DNA of 64,000 nucleotides from CADEEX01 sp964577955 (GTDB taxonomy: Bacteria; Acidobacteriota; Vicinamibacteria; Vicinamibacterales; CAVVIG01). A model generated the notes under the pieces. The model saw only the letters and a program-made list of their open reading frames with translations. It had not been told where the DNA came from and searched no databases. Of this stretch, positions 22,913-30,946 are shown piece by piece. The first letter of the stretch is position 1; each line of letters opens with the position of its first letter. Made by a program: the position numbers and the translations under genes. Where the stretch lies: the NCBI GenBank assembly GCA_964577955.1, contig CAZOAZ010000029.1, positions 1-64,000 of the forward strand, written 5' to 3'.

Positions 22913-25900
22913 ATGAGATTGTTTCGATGGGTAGCGGTGGCCGCGTGGTGCAGCCTGCTGCCGGGCATGGCGATCGCTCAAACCGACTCGGGCCGGGTCA
23001 GCGGCATCGTCCGCGACTCGAGCAGCGGTCTGGTCGTCGGAGCGAAGGTCACCGTCAGGAACGAGAAGACGGGCGAAACCCGAACGGCCGAGACCAACGC
23101 GGAAGGCTACTTCATCATCACGTCGCTGAAGCCATCCACCTACACGATCGCCGCTGAGAAACCGGGCTTCGCGAAGGTGCTCTACGACGCGATGCCGTTG
23201 ACCGTCGGGCAGGAACTGGCGCTCGACTTCGAGTTCCGGCCCGCCGGCGTGGAGGAGAACGTGACGGTGGTCGCGACGGCGCCGGTGCTGGACATCAGCT
23301 CGGCGAAGATCGGCGCCACGGTCAGCGAGCGCGAGGTCGGCGGCCTGCCGGTGAACGGCCGCCAGATGTCGCAACTGATGCTGCAGGCGCCCGGCTCACA
23401 GAATGCGGGCGACGGCACCTGGCAGGACATCCGGTTCTCGGGCCGCGCCAACGAGCAGAACGTCATCAAGTACGACGGGATCGAAGGTTCGGCGATCATC
23501 GACGCCTCGCCCGGCAACGCCAACGGCGAGAACAAGACGCCGTTCAAGCTGCAGGCGAGCCTCGAGAACGTGCAGGAGTTCCGGGTCGAGTCGAGCGGCT
23601 ACGCGGCCGAAATGGGCACCGGCACTGGCGGCCAGGTCAGCGTCATCACCAAATCGGGCGGCAACACGTTCCGCGGCGCTCTCTTCGAGTACTTCCGCAA
23701 CGACCGGCTCGACGCGCGCAATCACTTCGACAGCCTGCGCGACAACAGCGACAACGTCATTTCTGAAGCCGACAAGTCGCTGCTCAACCAGAATCAGTTC
23801 GGCGGATCGTTCGGCGGTCCGGTGATGCGGAACCGCGCGTTCTTCTTCGCGAGCTACGAAGGCTACCGCCTCGACGCCGGCAAGAACCTCGTCGAAGCGG
23901 TGCCGAGCGCCGCGGCGTGGTCACGCGCCGTCGCCGCCGTGCAGCCGCTGCGCGCCGGCTTCACCGCGCCGAACGCAGTCCTGCTGTCCGGGCAGTCCTC
24001 GAATCCCGATCTCGACATCATGCAGCTCCAGGACGAGCAGCATGTCACCGAGAACTCGTTCAGCGGCCGCTTCGATTTGCGGCTGAACGACAAATGGTCC
24101 TTCTACACGCGTGTCTTCCACGACCAGGGCACCAACGACGACCCCAACAGCGTCAGCGGCCGCCGGCTCCAGATGACGGCCAACCCGACCAACGCGGTCT
24201 TCAACCTCCAGGGGTTGTTCGGCGAAGGGACCATCAACGAGTTCAAGTTCGGGTACAACGCCGCGCCGACGACGATTGGCGCGTCGACGCCGTCTCCGAT
24301 CATGAACGGGATTCTCGTCAACATTTCGGGCAGCGTCGCCAACGCCGGCATCCCGGGCCAGGGGGGCAGCTCGGGCCTCGCAGTGCCGGGGGGCCTCGTC
24401 CGGGTCAACAGCGCCGGCAATGGACGCGCCGCGCCTTACGATCCCTATTCGCTCACGTTCGCCGATTCACTCTCACGGGTGTCGGGCAACCACCTGATCA
24501 AGATGGGCGGCGACGTTCGCCTGATCCGGATGAGCACCGACCAGCAGGGCGGCATCACCTACACCTACCAGAACCTGAACGCCTTCCTCGCCAACGCGGC
24601 TCAGAGCGTCCAGTACTTCGGCGACCTCAGCGAGCCGAGCCCGTTCAATAACGGCGCAACCGGCCTGAAGCACATCGAGCAGGAATATTACGTTGGCTAC
24701 ATCCAGGACGAATGGCGGGTGCGCCCGAACTTCACCTTGAACTACGGCGTGCGTTACGACTACTACGCGCCGCTGCGCGAGGCCGACAACCGCATCGTCA
24801 AGTTCAATATCGTGACCGGCGCGATCGATCCGAACACCACCCCGCTCTATCAGTCGAAGAAGGACAACTTCCAGCCGCGCTTCTCGGCGACCTGGTCGCC
24901 CGCCGACAAGACGGTGATCAAGGGCGGCGTCGGGATCTTCGTCGGACCTGGTCAGACCGAGGACCAGATTCAGCCGGTTGAGGCCGAGCGCATCAGCACC
25001 ACGGTGTCCGCTGGCAACGCGCTCGCCGCCTATCCAGCCGATCCGGCGGCCATCCGGCTGAATTTCACCAACAACCCGAACAACCGGTCGTATCAACCGC
25101 GCGCATACTCCGACGACTACACGCTTCCCGAGAAGGTCTATCAGTACACCGCCTCGGTCCAGCAGGAGCTGCCCGGCAACTTCGGCGCGACAGTGGCGTA
25201 CGTCGGGGCGCAGGGACGCAATCTGTTCCTTCGCAGTATCGCCAACCGCACCATCGGCACCGGTCTCCAGACCAACGGCACGTGGGTGCAGGTCCGCGAA
25301 TTCGACATCCTGACCTGCGCCAACGGCTCGGTGGTGAGCGGATTGGCGTCGCCACTCACGGCGGTTCCTTGCGGCAACGGGGCGACGATCAGCAGCATCC
25401 AGCGTCCGTACGCGGAAGTCGACTACAAGACGAGCGGCGGACACGACAGCTACAACTCCTTGCAGCTCTCGCTCACCCGCCGTTCTTCGCGCGGCGTGAC
25501 GATGAACGCGCAATACACACTCGGTTCGAGCCGCGGCAACACGGGCGGTTCCAACGAGGCGGTGACCGCCGGCAACAACGCCCGGACGCTTGACGAGTTC
25601 GAGTACGACAATGGCTACAACAACTTCGACGTCCGACACACGTTCAACTTCAGCGCGCTCTACAACCTGCCGGGCAGCGGCGCCCTGACCGGCGGCTGGA
25701 GCGTCGGCGGCATCTTGAACGCCCGCAGCGGCCTGCCGATTCCGGTGACGATTACCCGACCGGATGTGGTCTTCGTCGACGGCCAGGGCAGACTCTCGAA
25801 CAGCGCTGTGGCTGGGAGCACGATGATTGTCAACGTGCCGGGCGGCGGCGCCTCACGCTCCACGCGACGCCCCGATCTGGTGGCCGGAGTGGATCCGATT

Positions 25901-26275
25901 CTCGAAGACGGCGGGCTCTTTTACCTGAACCCGGCCGCATTCGCGACGCCGCAGCCAGGAACGTACGGCAACCTCGAACGTAACGCGATCCATGGCCCGG
26001 GCTTCAAGCAGATCGACCTCGTCGTCTCGAAGCGAGTGAATCTGGGCGGACCGAGCGCCGAATTCCGCCTGGAAGTGTTCAACCTGTTCAACGAGACGAA
26101 CTTCGCGCTGCCGGCCGCGGTCCTGCCCAACGTCATCGGGACGCTGGCGCCCGGACAGGCATACGACCGAACCACAGCCGGCACTTCGTTCGGCCGTCTG
26201 TCGAGCACGGTGCAGCAGACGGTCGGTCTCGGCACCAACCGTCAGATTCAGTTGGGATTCCGGCTGACCTTCTAA
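22913..26275 (+). CDS. Oar-like TonB-dependent receptor
   Basis: The product has 1120 residues. A signal peptide ends at AIAQ, then a carboxypeptidase regulatory-like domain (GRVSGIVRDSSSGLVVGAKV, about 25-110). A plug follows with LPVNGRQMSQLMLQAPG and VITKSGGNTFRGALFEYFRN, then a long barrel ending in the aromatic TF. This is the large Oar/cirA-like outer-membrane protein class abundant in Acidobacteria. The 11-bp-periodic array upstream suggests phosphate control, so a phosphorylated ligand is possible, though unproven. AGGAGG lies before the ATG. Confidence 0.9.
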   Translation: MRLFRWVAVAAWCSLLPGMAIAQTDSGRVSGIVRDSSSGLVVGAKVTVRNEKTGETRTAETNAEGYFIITSLKPSTYTIAAEKPGFAKVLYDAMPLTVGQELALDFEFRPAGVEENVTVVATAPVLDISSAKIGATVSEREVGGLPVNGRQMSQLMLQAPGSQNAGDGTWQDIRFSGRANEQNVIKYDGIEGSAIIDASPGNANGENKTPFKLQASLENVQEFRVESSGYAAEMGTGTGGQVSVITKSGGNTFRGALFEYFRNDRLDARNHFDSLRDNSDNVISEADKSLLNQNQFGGSFGGPVMRNRAFFFASYEGYRLDAGKNLVEAVPSAAAWSRAVAAVQPLRAGFTAPNAVLLSGQSSNPDLDIMQLQDEQHVTENSFSGRFDLRLNDKWSFYTRVFHDQGTNDDPNSVSGRRLQMTANPTNAVFNLQGLFGEGTINEFKFGYNAAPTTIGASTPSPIMNGILVNISGSVANAGIPGQGGSSGLAVPGGLVRVNSAGNGRAAPYDPYSLTFADSLSRVSGNHLIKMGGDVRLIRMSTDQQGGITYTYQNLNAFLANAAQSVQYFGDLSEPSPFNNGATGLKHIEQEYYVGYIQDEWRVRPNFTLNYGVRYDYYAPLREADNRIVKFNIVTGAIDPNTTPLYQSKKDNFQPRFSATWSPADKTVIKGGVGIFVGPGQTEDQIQPVEAERISTTVSAGNALAAYPADPAAIRLNFTNNPNNRSYQPRAYSDDYTLPEKVYQYTASVQQELPGNFGATVAYVGAQGRNLFLRSIANRTIGTGLQTNGTWVQVREFDILTCANGSVVSGLASPLTAVPCGNGATISSIQRPYAEVDYKTSGGHDSYNSLQLSLTRRSSRGVTMNAQYTLGSSRGNTGGSNEAVTAGNNARTLDEFEYDNGYNNFDVRHTFNFSALYNLPGSGALTGGWSVGGILNARSGLPIPVTITRPDVVFVDGQGRLSNSAVAGSTMIVNVPGGGASRSTRRPDLVAGVDPILEDGGLFYLNPAAFATPQPGTYGNLERNAIHGPGFKQIDLVVSKRVNLGGPSAEFRLEVFNLFNETNFALPAAVLPNVIGTLAPGQAYDRTTAGTSFGRLSSTVQQTVGLGTNRQIQLGFRLTF

Positions 26276-26321
26276 CAGCGAGCTTCTGGTGCGCCTATAG
26301 GCACGCGCGCCAGGCGTCCCA

Positions 26322-26352
26322 CCCGCCCCGGCACACATGTTGTCGGGGCGGG
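26322..26352. terminator. strong hairpin after the Oar-like gene
   Basis: CCCGCCCCG and CGGGGCGGG pair perfectly around a 13-nt loop, 46 bp after the stop codon. There is no U-tract, so it may protect the transcript end or aid factor-dependent termination. Confidence 0.5.
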
Positions 26353-26360
26353 AACCAAAG

Positions 26361-26505
26361 GGAATTTCAGGATTTCAGGATTTCAGGATTTTAGGATTTT
26401 AGGATTTAGAGACCACAGAGGAGGACCGGCTCGGCCGGCCTTTTTGCTTTTGGGCCGCTGGCTCTTGAAATCCTGAATTCCTAAATTCCTGAAATCCTGA
26501 AATGC
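26361..26505. repeat. repeat D
   Basis: Tandem TTTCAGGA / TTTTAGGA octamers on the left (26361-26409) and complementary TCCTGAAA / TCCTAAAT words on the right (26465-26505) form an inverted element. An intrinsic terminator lies in its centre. Confidence 0.85.
26426..26445 (+). terminator. intrinsic terminator
   Basis: CCGGCtcgGCCGG is followed by CCTTTTT, a stem-loop and U-tract in the plus direction, in the centre of repeat D and about 150 bp after the Oar-like gene. Confidence 0.6.
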
Positions 26506-26516
26506 AAGCTCCTCAA

Positions 26517-26819
26517 CTACATGATCCAGACCGCCGGAAGCGTCTCGGAAGGATCGATGTCCGCAGCCTCGACGCGCGGTGCGTGCTCGACAGCCGCGCG
26601 GGTCAGGTCGACGTGGATCTTTTGCGCCAGTGAATCGATGTTGGTGAGCGTGCCGGCGCCAATCATCACCGACTTCCCGCCAATCCAGTTGCTGGTGTCC
26701 ACGATCAGGTACTGAAGAGTCTGACCCGCCTCATCCACGAGGAAGTCGTCCACGTGCCCGATTTCGCCGTCGGTCGCAACGATGTGATAGCCGACCAGAG
26801 CGCTGAGCTTATGAAGCAT
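26517..26819 (-). CDS. PRC-barrel domain protein
   Basis: The product has 100 residues. LSALVGYHIVATDGEIGHVDDFLVD and RYLIVDTSNWIGGKSVMIG match PRC-barrel stress or regulatory proteins; the central strand here is LQYLIVDTSNW. The fold binds RNA or protein partners in several systems, and the role here is unknown. The ATG at 26819 overlaps no neighbour. It is followed on the same strand by nothing until the Oar gene's convergent end. Confidence 0.8.
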   Translation of the reverse strand: MLHKLSALVGYHIVATDGEIGHVDDFLVDEAGQTLQYLIVDTSNWIGGKSVMIGAGTLTNIDSLAQKIHVDLTRAAVEHAPRVEAADIDPSETLPAVWIM

Positions 26820-26872
26820 GAATCACCTCGACGGGTGCTCACGCAATAACTGATCCCGGAACAGATTCAGCG

Positions 26873-27250
26873 TCAGCGCGTGCGCCCTGGAGCTGGCTGG
26901 ATTTTGACGACCTTCGCCGTGCTCGCGATCGGGCCGTGCACGCCAACAAGGACGGCTCGGACTTCGTACTCGCCCATCGGCACGTCCCTGACCTCGAGAA
27001 CGTTCAGCCGCGCGCCGAGCCTTCCGGCCAGGGTCATTTCGCTGCTCGTGCTGTAGTCGGCGGACACGACCGACACGCTGAGCAAACGGTTCTCGTCGCT
27101 CGGCTCGATGGTGGTGCGGATGGTGAGTAGTGCAGGCTCGAGGGCCACGACCGGCGTCACGCGGAGGCTGACACGCTCGGTTGCAACGCCCGGCGACAGT
27201 GTCGAGGTGCCCAGGGTAAGAAGGACGACGACCGCCGCAGTTCGAGTCAT
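26873..27250 (-). CDS. secreted hypothetical protein
   Basis: The product has 125 residues with a signal peptide (VVVLLTLGTSTLSPGVATE). The mature part is predicted beta-rich (ERVSLRVTPVVALEPALLTI, then TIEPSDENRLLSVSVVSAD), suggestive of one immunoglobulin-like domain. No family was recognised. It lies 53 bp upstream of the PRC-barrel gene on the same strand, and its promoter region is shared with the divergent decayed phoX, where GTAAC motifs recur. Confidence 0.6.
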   Translation of the reverse strand: MTRTAAVVVLLTLGTSTLSPGVATERVSLRVTPVVALEPALLTIRTTIEPSDENRLLSVSVVSADYSTSSEMTLAGRLGARLNVLEVRDVPMGEYEVRAVLVGVHGPIASTAKVVKIQPAPGRTR

Positions 27251-27282
27251 GGCGTCTCTCCAGTCCGATCGAGCGCACTCAA

Positions 27283-27335
27283 ATCATGCGCGTTACCCGA
27301 TTGTAGCGTTCCCTGTTACACGGACGTTGTAACAT
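27283..27335. promoter_or_regulatory. irregular GTTAC/GTAAC array, possible Pho site
   Basis: On plus, GTTAC at 27292, GTAGC at 27303, GTTAC at 27315 and GTTGT at 27326 have 11, 12 and 11 bp steps. TAACAT (27330-27335) on plus and CATGAT (27283-27288, palindromic) toward minus could be -10 boxes. The array lies between the secreted protein gene and the phoX remnant and is less regular than the other two. Confidence 0.35.
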
Positions 27336-27473
27336 TTTCGCCTCGCCTCCGCCCGCCACGCGTTACCGGGCCACCACCACCGACTTTGCGCGACCTTCAC
27401 AGTCTCGCGCACCTCATCGTCATGACCCGCTGGCACAGTGCAGTGACCGCTGCACGCCCACCCAGGAGGATTC

Positions 27474-28659
27474 ATAACCGAGCGGACGTTCGATCGCCGC
27501 GCCATTTTTCGGCACACCGCCGCCATTGGCGGCCTCACGATGGCCGCACCCTGGAATGCCTTCATCGCCCGCGCCCAGGTAGGCGTGGCCGCCGGCGCGG
27601 GCTACGGCTCGCTGGTTCCCATCAACGACGGCACCACCGGCCTGCCGCTCCTGATGCTGCCGTCCGGATTCAGCTACGTGAGCTTCGGATGGACTGGCGA
27701 CCCCCTTGCCGACGGGACGCCGACGCCCAGCAACCACGACGGCATGTGCGCCCTCCCGGCCTATCGCGGCTACTGCCGGCTGATTCGCAATCACGAAATC
27801 GATGGCGTGCGAACGCCGTTCAGCCCCGATTCGGTCTACGACAACAAGGCCGGCGGCGGGACATGGCTACATCTACGAAGTGCCGGCCTTCGGCACCGCA
27901 ACCGCCCAGCCGCTCATCGACATGGAGCGTCTCACGCACGAAGCGGTCGCCGTCGATCCGAACACCGGCATCGTCTACGAGACCGAGGACAACGGGGCCA
28001 ACTCGGGTTTCTACCGGTTCATCCCGAATCAGCCGGGTCAGCTCCATCTCGGCGGACGCCTGCAGATGCTGGGCGTCGTCGGCACGCCCCGCTACAGCAC
28101 GCTGACCAACGAGACGCCGTTCGTGAGGCTCGCCGCCGAATGGTTCGACATCGCGAATCCAAATCCCGGCAGTGGTCAGCAGAGCGTGTACACGCAGGGG
28201 CGAAATCTCGGCGGCGCGCAATTCGGGCGGCTCGAGGGCGCGTGGTGGGGCAACGGCGTGATCTATTTCGTGTCGACCAGCGGCGGCAACGCCGGCCAGG
28301 GACAGATCTGGGTCTACGACCCAACCGCCAGCGAGCTGATGCTGCTGTTCGAATCGCCGAACTCGAACATCCTGAACGCGCCTGACAACATCTGCGTGAG
28401 CCCCCGTGGCGGTTTGGTGCTCTGCGGGGACGGCAACGGTTCGGAGTTTCTCCACGGTCTCACCAATCAAGGCGAGATCTTCAAGTTCTGCCAGAACAAT
28501 GTGATTCTCAGCGGCCAGCGCGGCTTCACCGGCAACTTCACCGACAGCGAATTCGCCGGCGCGACCTACAGCCCTGACGGTAAGTGGCTGTTCGTCAACA
28601 TCCAGTCGCCGGGAATCACGTTTGCCATCACCGGCCCATGGGGCCTTGGCGCGCTCTAG
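27474..28659 (+). pseudogene. phoX: PhoX-type (DUF839) phosphatase, decayed
   Basis: The N-terminal part (FDRRAIFRHTAAIGGLTMAA, then GYGSLVPINDGTTGLPLLML and RNHEI) and the C-terminal part (GYIYEVPA, LTHEAVAVDPNTGIVYETED, FSGATYSPDG-like FAGATYSPDGKWLFVNIQSP) are clearly PhoX/DUF839. They are in different frames, joined near 27855-27866. The segment that normally lies between KAGGGT and HGYIYEVP, some 50 codons or more, is missing. The expected start after an intact AGGAGG (27464-27469) reads ATA at 27474. Two lesions suggest loss of function. PhoX is a Tat-exported calcium-dependent phosphatase. The stop codon lies in repeat K. Confidence 0.8.
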
Positions 28660-28821
28660 TGGCCTGTCCACGCTGAAGCAGTACCAATTGCCGGAGCGCG
28701 GCGCCCGGATCGCAAGGCGCGAAGAGCGAGCTTATTGGGCATAAGTGAGCGATGAGCAACGCCGCGAGGCGGGATGCCCCGCCCGGCAGGCGGTACTGCT
28801 TCAGCGTGGACAGGCCACTAG
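28656..28821. mobile_element. repeat K, MITE-like element
   Basis: Perfect 30-bp terminal inverted repeats (28656-28685 and 28792-28821) begin CTAGTGGCCTGTCCACGCTG. They enclose 106 bp with no open frame but several GC-rich local hairpins. Both ends are CTAG, which may be a 4-bp target duplication. The left end supplies the TAG stop of the phoX remnant. Confidence 0.85.
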
Positions 28822-28836
28822 CTCATTGAGGAGACC

Positions 28837-29500
28837 ATGATCACATCGTCACGAACACTGTGTGCCGCCGTCGCGATCGCGATGGCGTTTGCTTCGAACG
28901 CCGCCGCGAAGACGCTGACCATCAATCTCTCCGGCGTCAACGCGGTCTACGACGGCCTCGATCTCTACGACGCCACGAGCCCGTTCGGTGGCAGTCAGCT
29001 TCCAGCGCAATCCGATCCGCTGACCTCGTTCGACTTCCTCATCGATGGATCGCCGGTTGGGACGTTGAGCTCGCAGATCTACGCGGACTTCGGCTTCTTC
29101 CTGCCGCCGATTCCCGCGGCGGGCGGCACGGTCACCGCGTCAGGCGGCTTTTTCGACCTCCTGACGAGCAACGCCGGCTACGGTCTCGGCCTCGACTTCA
29201 CGTCGTTCCAGGTCACCTACAGCGGCGGCGGCATTTCCGCCACTGGAACCGGCACGGCCAGCAGCATCTTCGGCCAGGCGCTGCCAGGCGGACTGGTGAT
29301 TGGCACGCCCATCACGCTCACGCTCAACCTCACCACGCTGACGAACGTGACGACGGGCGGCGGCTTCCTGACTGGCTTCAACGGCGCGGGGACGGCGACG
29401 ATCACCGGCGAGGCGGTGCCTGAACCGCTCTCTCTTTTTGCTGCTGGGAACCGGACTCGCCTACGCCGGCGCACGCAGCCGGCGCCTGCGTCAGCGATAG
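28837..29500 (+). pseudogene. PEP-CTERM exported protein, frameshifted
   Basis: A signal peptide (AVAIAMAFASNAAAKT) is followed by about 170 residues rich in Gly, Thr, Ser and Leu, typical of PEP-CTERM proteins. The anchor starts EAVPEPLSL in frame, then breaks in a run of five T (29435-29439). With one T fewer it reads LLLLGTGLAYAGARSRRLRQ and stops at 29500, a textbook VPEP-hydrophobic-Arg tail. As read here, the product has a nonsense C-terminus running on to 29688. The lesion may be a sequencing error, a real mutation or phase variation. Exosortase would process the intact form; none is encoded in the window. Confidence 0.8.
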
Positions 29501-29519
29501 CGTCAGCGCCAAGCGGTGG

Positions 29520-30197
29520 TCAGTTACAGGACGATTTGGCGCCGGGGTTCGGGCCGCAGCCGCCGGTCTCGCTGACCGGCGAGTCGCGCTCGCCGCAGGC
29601 GCCGTCGAAAAGGAGATGGAAATCGGAGACGCCGCCGCGCGCATCCACGTTGATTTCGCAGCAGCCGACCAGCATCTGGCGCAACTGATCGCGCCCACGC
29701 TGGACGCGTGACTTCATGCCCGACACCGAGATGCCCGCCTGACGGGCCGCTTCGGTCTGCGTCAGCCCGCCAATCGTCGTCATTTCGATCGCCGATCGGT
29801 AGGGCTCCTCGAGCCGGACCATCATCGCGGTCAAGCAGGGCGCGAGTTCGGCTTCCGCCGCGCGATCGGCCTCCGGGTCTGCGGGCGCTTCCAGTTCTGT
29901 CTCGAGCAGATCCAGCGAATCCGTGCGACTGTCGCGGCGTTGCCGCGCTCGCAGTGAATCGTTGAGCGCGTTACGGGCAATCTGGAACAGCCAGGCTTCC
30001 AGGCGATCGGTTTCCCGCAGGCTGCCGGAATGTCTGACGACGCGCAGGAACACGTCCTGCAGCAGGTCGTCGGGCTCGACGCCGGCCGGAACCCGCCTCG
30101 CCAGAAACGACCGCAGGGGCGGCGCGAAGTCCGCCCAGAGCGCTGCCGGATCCCGTACGTCGGGCATGTCGATCGGGTCGGAACGATCCTGAGCCAT
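29520..30197 (-). CDS. ECF sigma factor, SigZ-like
   Basis: The product has 225 residues. Region 2 includes EPDDLLQDVFLRVVRH and RLEAWLFQIARNALNDSLRA. Region 4 includes EEPYRSAIEMTTIGGLTQTE and AARQAGISVSGMKSRVQRGR, the DNA-binding helix. The C-terminal tail beyond region 4 has the SigZ-type CCEINVDARGGVSDF segment and further cysteines, which could sense redox or metal. The ATG at 30197 is used because the longer frame adds only unrelated residues. No anti-sigma gene is adjacent. It directs RNA polymerase to an unknown stress regulon. Confidence 0.87.
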   Translation of the reverse strand: MAQDRSDPIDMPDVRDPAALWADFAPPLRSFLARRVPAGVEPDDLLQDVFLRVVRHSGSLRETDRLEAWLFQIARNALNDSLRARQRRDSRTDSLDLLETELEAPADPEADRAAEAELAPCLTAMMVRLEEPYRSAIEMTTIGGLTQTEAARQAGISVSGMKSRVQRGRDQLRQMLVGCCEINVDARGGVSDFHLLFDGACGERDSPVSETGGCGPNPGAKSSCN

Positions 30198-30343
30198 CGC
30201 TGGTATGTGCACCCTTATAACTCGCTCCCCTTCAGATCCAAAGACGCCATTCCCTCGAAATGGACGCAACGGCACGAAATGGCACGAAGCAGGCGCGGAA
30301 TCCGGCGGCGCGAAACCATTTGCCGGCGGACGGCATCAGCACA

Positions 30344-30365
30344 TATAGTTGTCAGTGCCAACTAT
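30344..30365 (+). promoter_or_regulatory. operator and promoter of the MarR-type regulator
   Basis: ATAGTTGtcagtgcCAACTAT (30345-30365) is a perfect 7-7-7 inverted repeat. TATAGT (30344-30349) is a good -10 with TTGCCG 18 bp upstream as -35. The palindrome runs from the -10 to the start codon, ideal for autorepression by a MarR dimer. Confidence 0.65.
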
Positions 30366-30924
30366 GAGCCCCGTGACCGCCGTGATCAACCACCTCGACG
30401 AAGACGCCCACGCGCTGCAGGCCGCGGTCGCCGAACTGGTGCGGGTCTACCAGTTCCGCGACCGCGACCGGATCTGCTGCTACGACGTCTCGGTGACCCA
30501 GTGCTACGCGCTCGAAACGCTCGTCGAGCATGGGCCGATGCGCCAGGGCGCGCTGGCCGAGCGGGTCTTCCTCGACAAGAGCACCACCAGCCGGGTCGTC
30601 TCGACGCTGATCAGAAAGGGCTACATCGAGCAAACGCCCGACGCGGCTGACGGCCGGGCGGTGCTGCTGAAGGCGACGCGTGCCGGCCGGAGGCTCTACG
30701 CGTCGATCACCGCCGGACTGGTCGAACAACAGCGGCAACTCCTGGGGGATCTGGCGCCCGATGTTCGCGCCGGCGTGATCACAATCATTCGCCGCCTCGC
30801 GGAAGCGGCCGACGCCCGATTCCGGTCCCTCGTCTCGGTCGGTCCGGCGTGCTGCGCCACCCCGGAACCGCCAGTCGATTCGCATCCGGCCACCACCCGT
30901 CGCACCCGTCGTCGTCAACAGTGA
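30364..30924 (+). CDS. MarR-family regulator with cysteine motifs
   Basis: The product has 186 residues. The winged helix includes MRQGALAERVFLDKSTTSRV and KGYIEQTPDAADGRAVLLKA. Cysteines C38, C39 and C47 in RICCYDVSVTQC, and a CC pair in the tail (GPACCATPEP), are candidate arsenite- or metal-sensing ligands. It heads an operon with a flavoprotein and an MFS pump. The ATG at 30364 is preferred; a TTG at 30349 lies inside the -10. It probably represses its own operon through the palindrome at its start. Confidence 0.85.
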   Translation: MSPVTAVINHLDEDAHALQAAVAELVRVYQFRDRDRICCYDVSVTQCYALETLVEHGPMRQGALAERVFLDKSTTSRVVSTLIRKGYIEQTPDAADGRAVLLKATRAGRRLYASITAGLVEQQRQLLGDLAPDVRAGVITIIRRLAEAADARFRSLVSVGPACCATPEPPVDSHPATTRRTRRRQQ

Positions 30925-30946
30925 ACGTCACCTCATGGAGCCTCAG

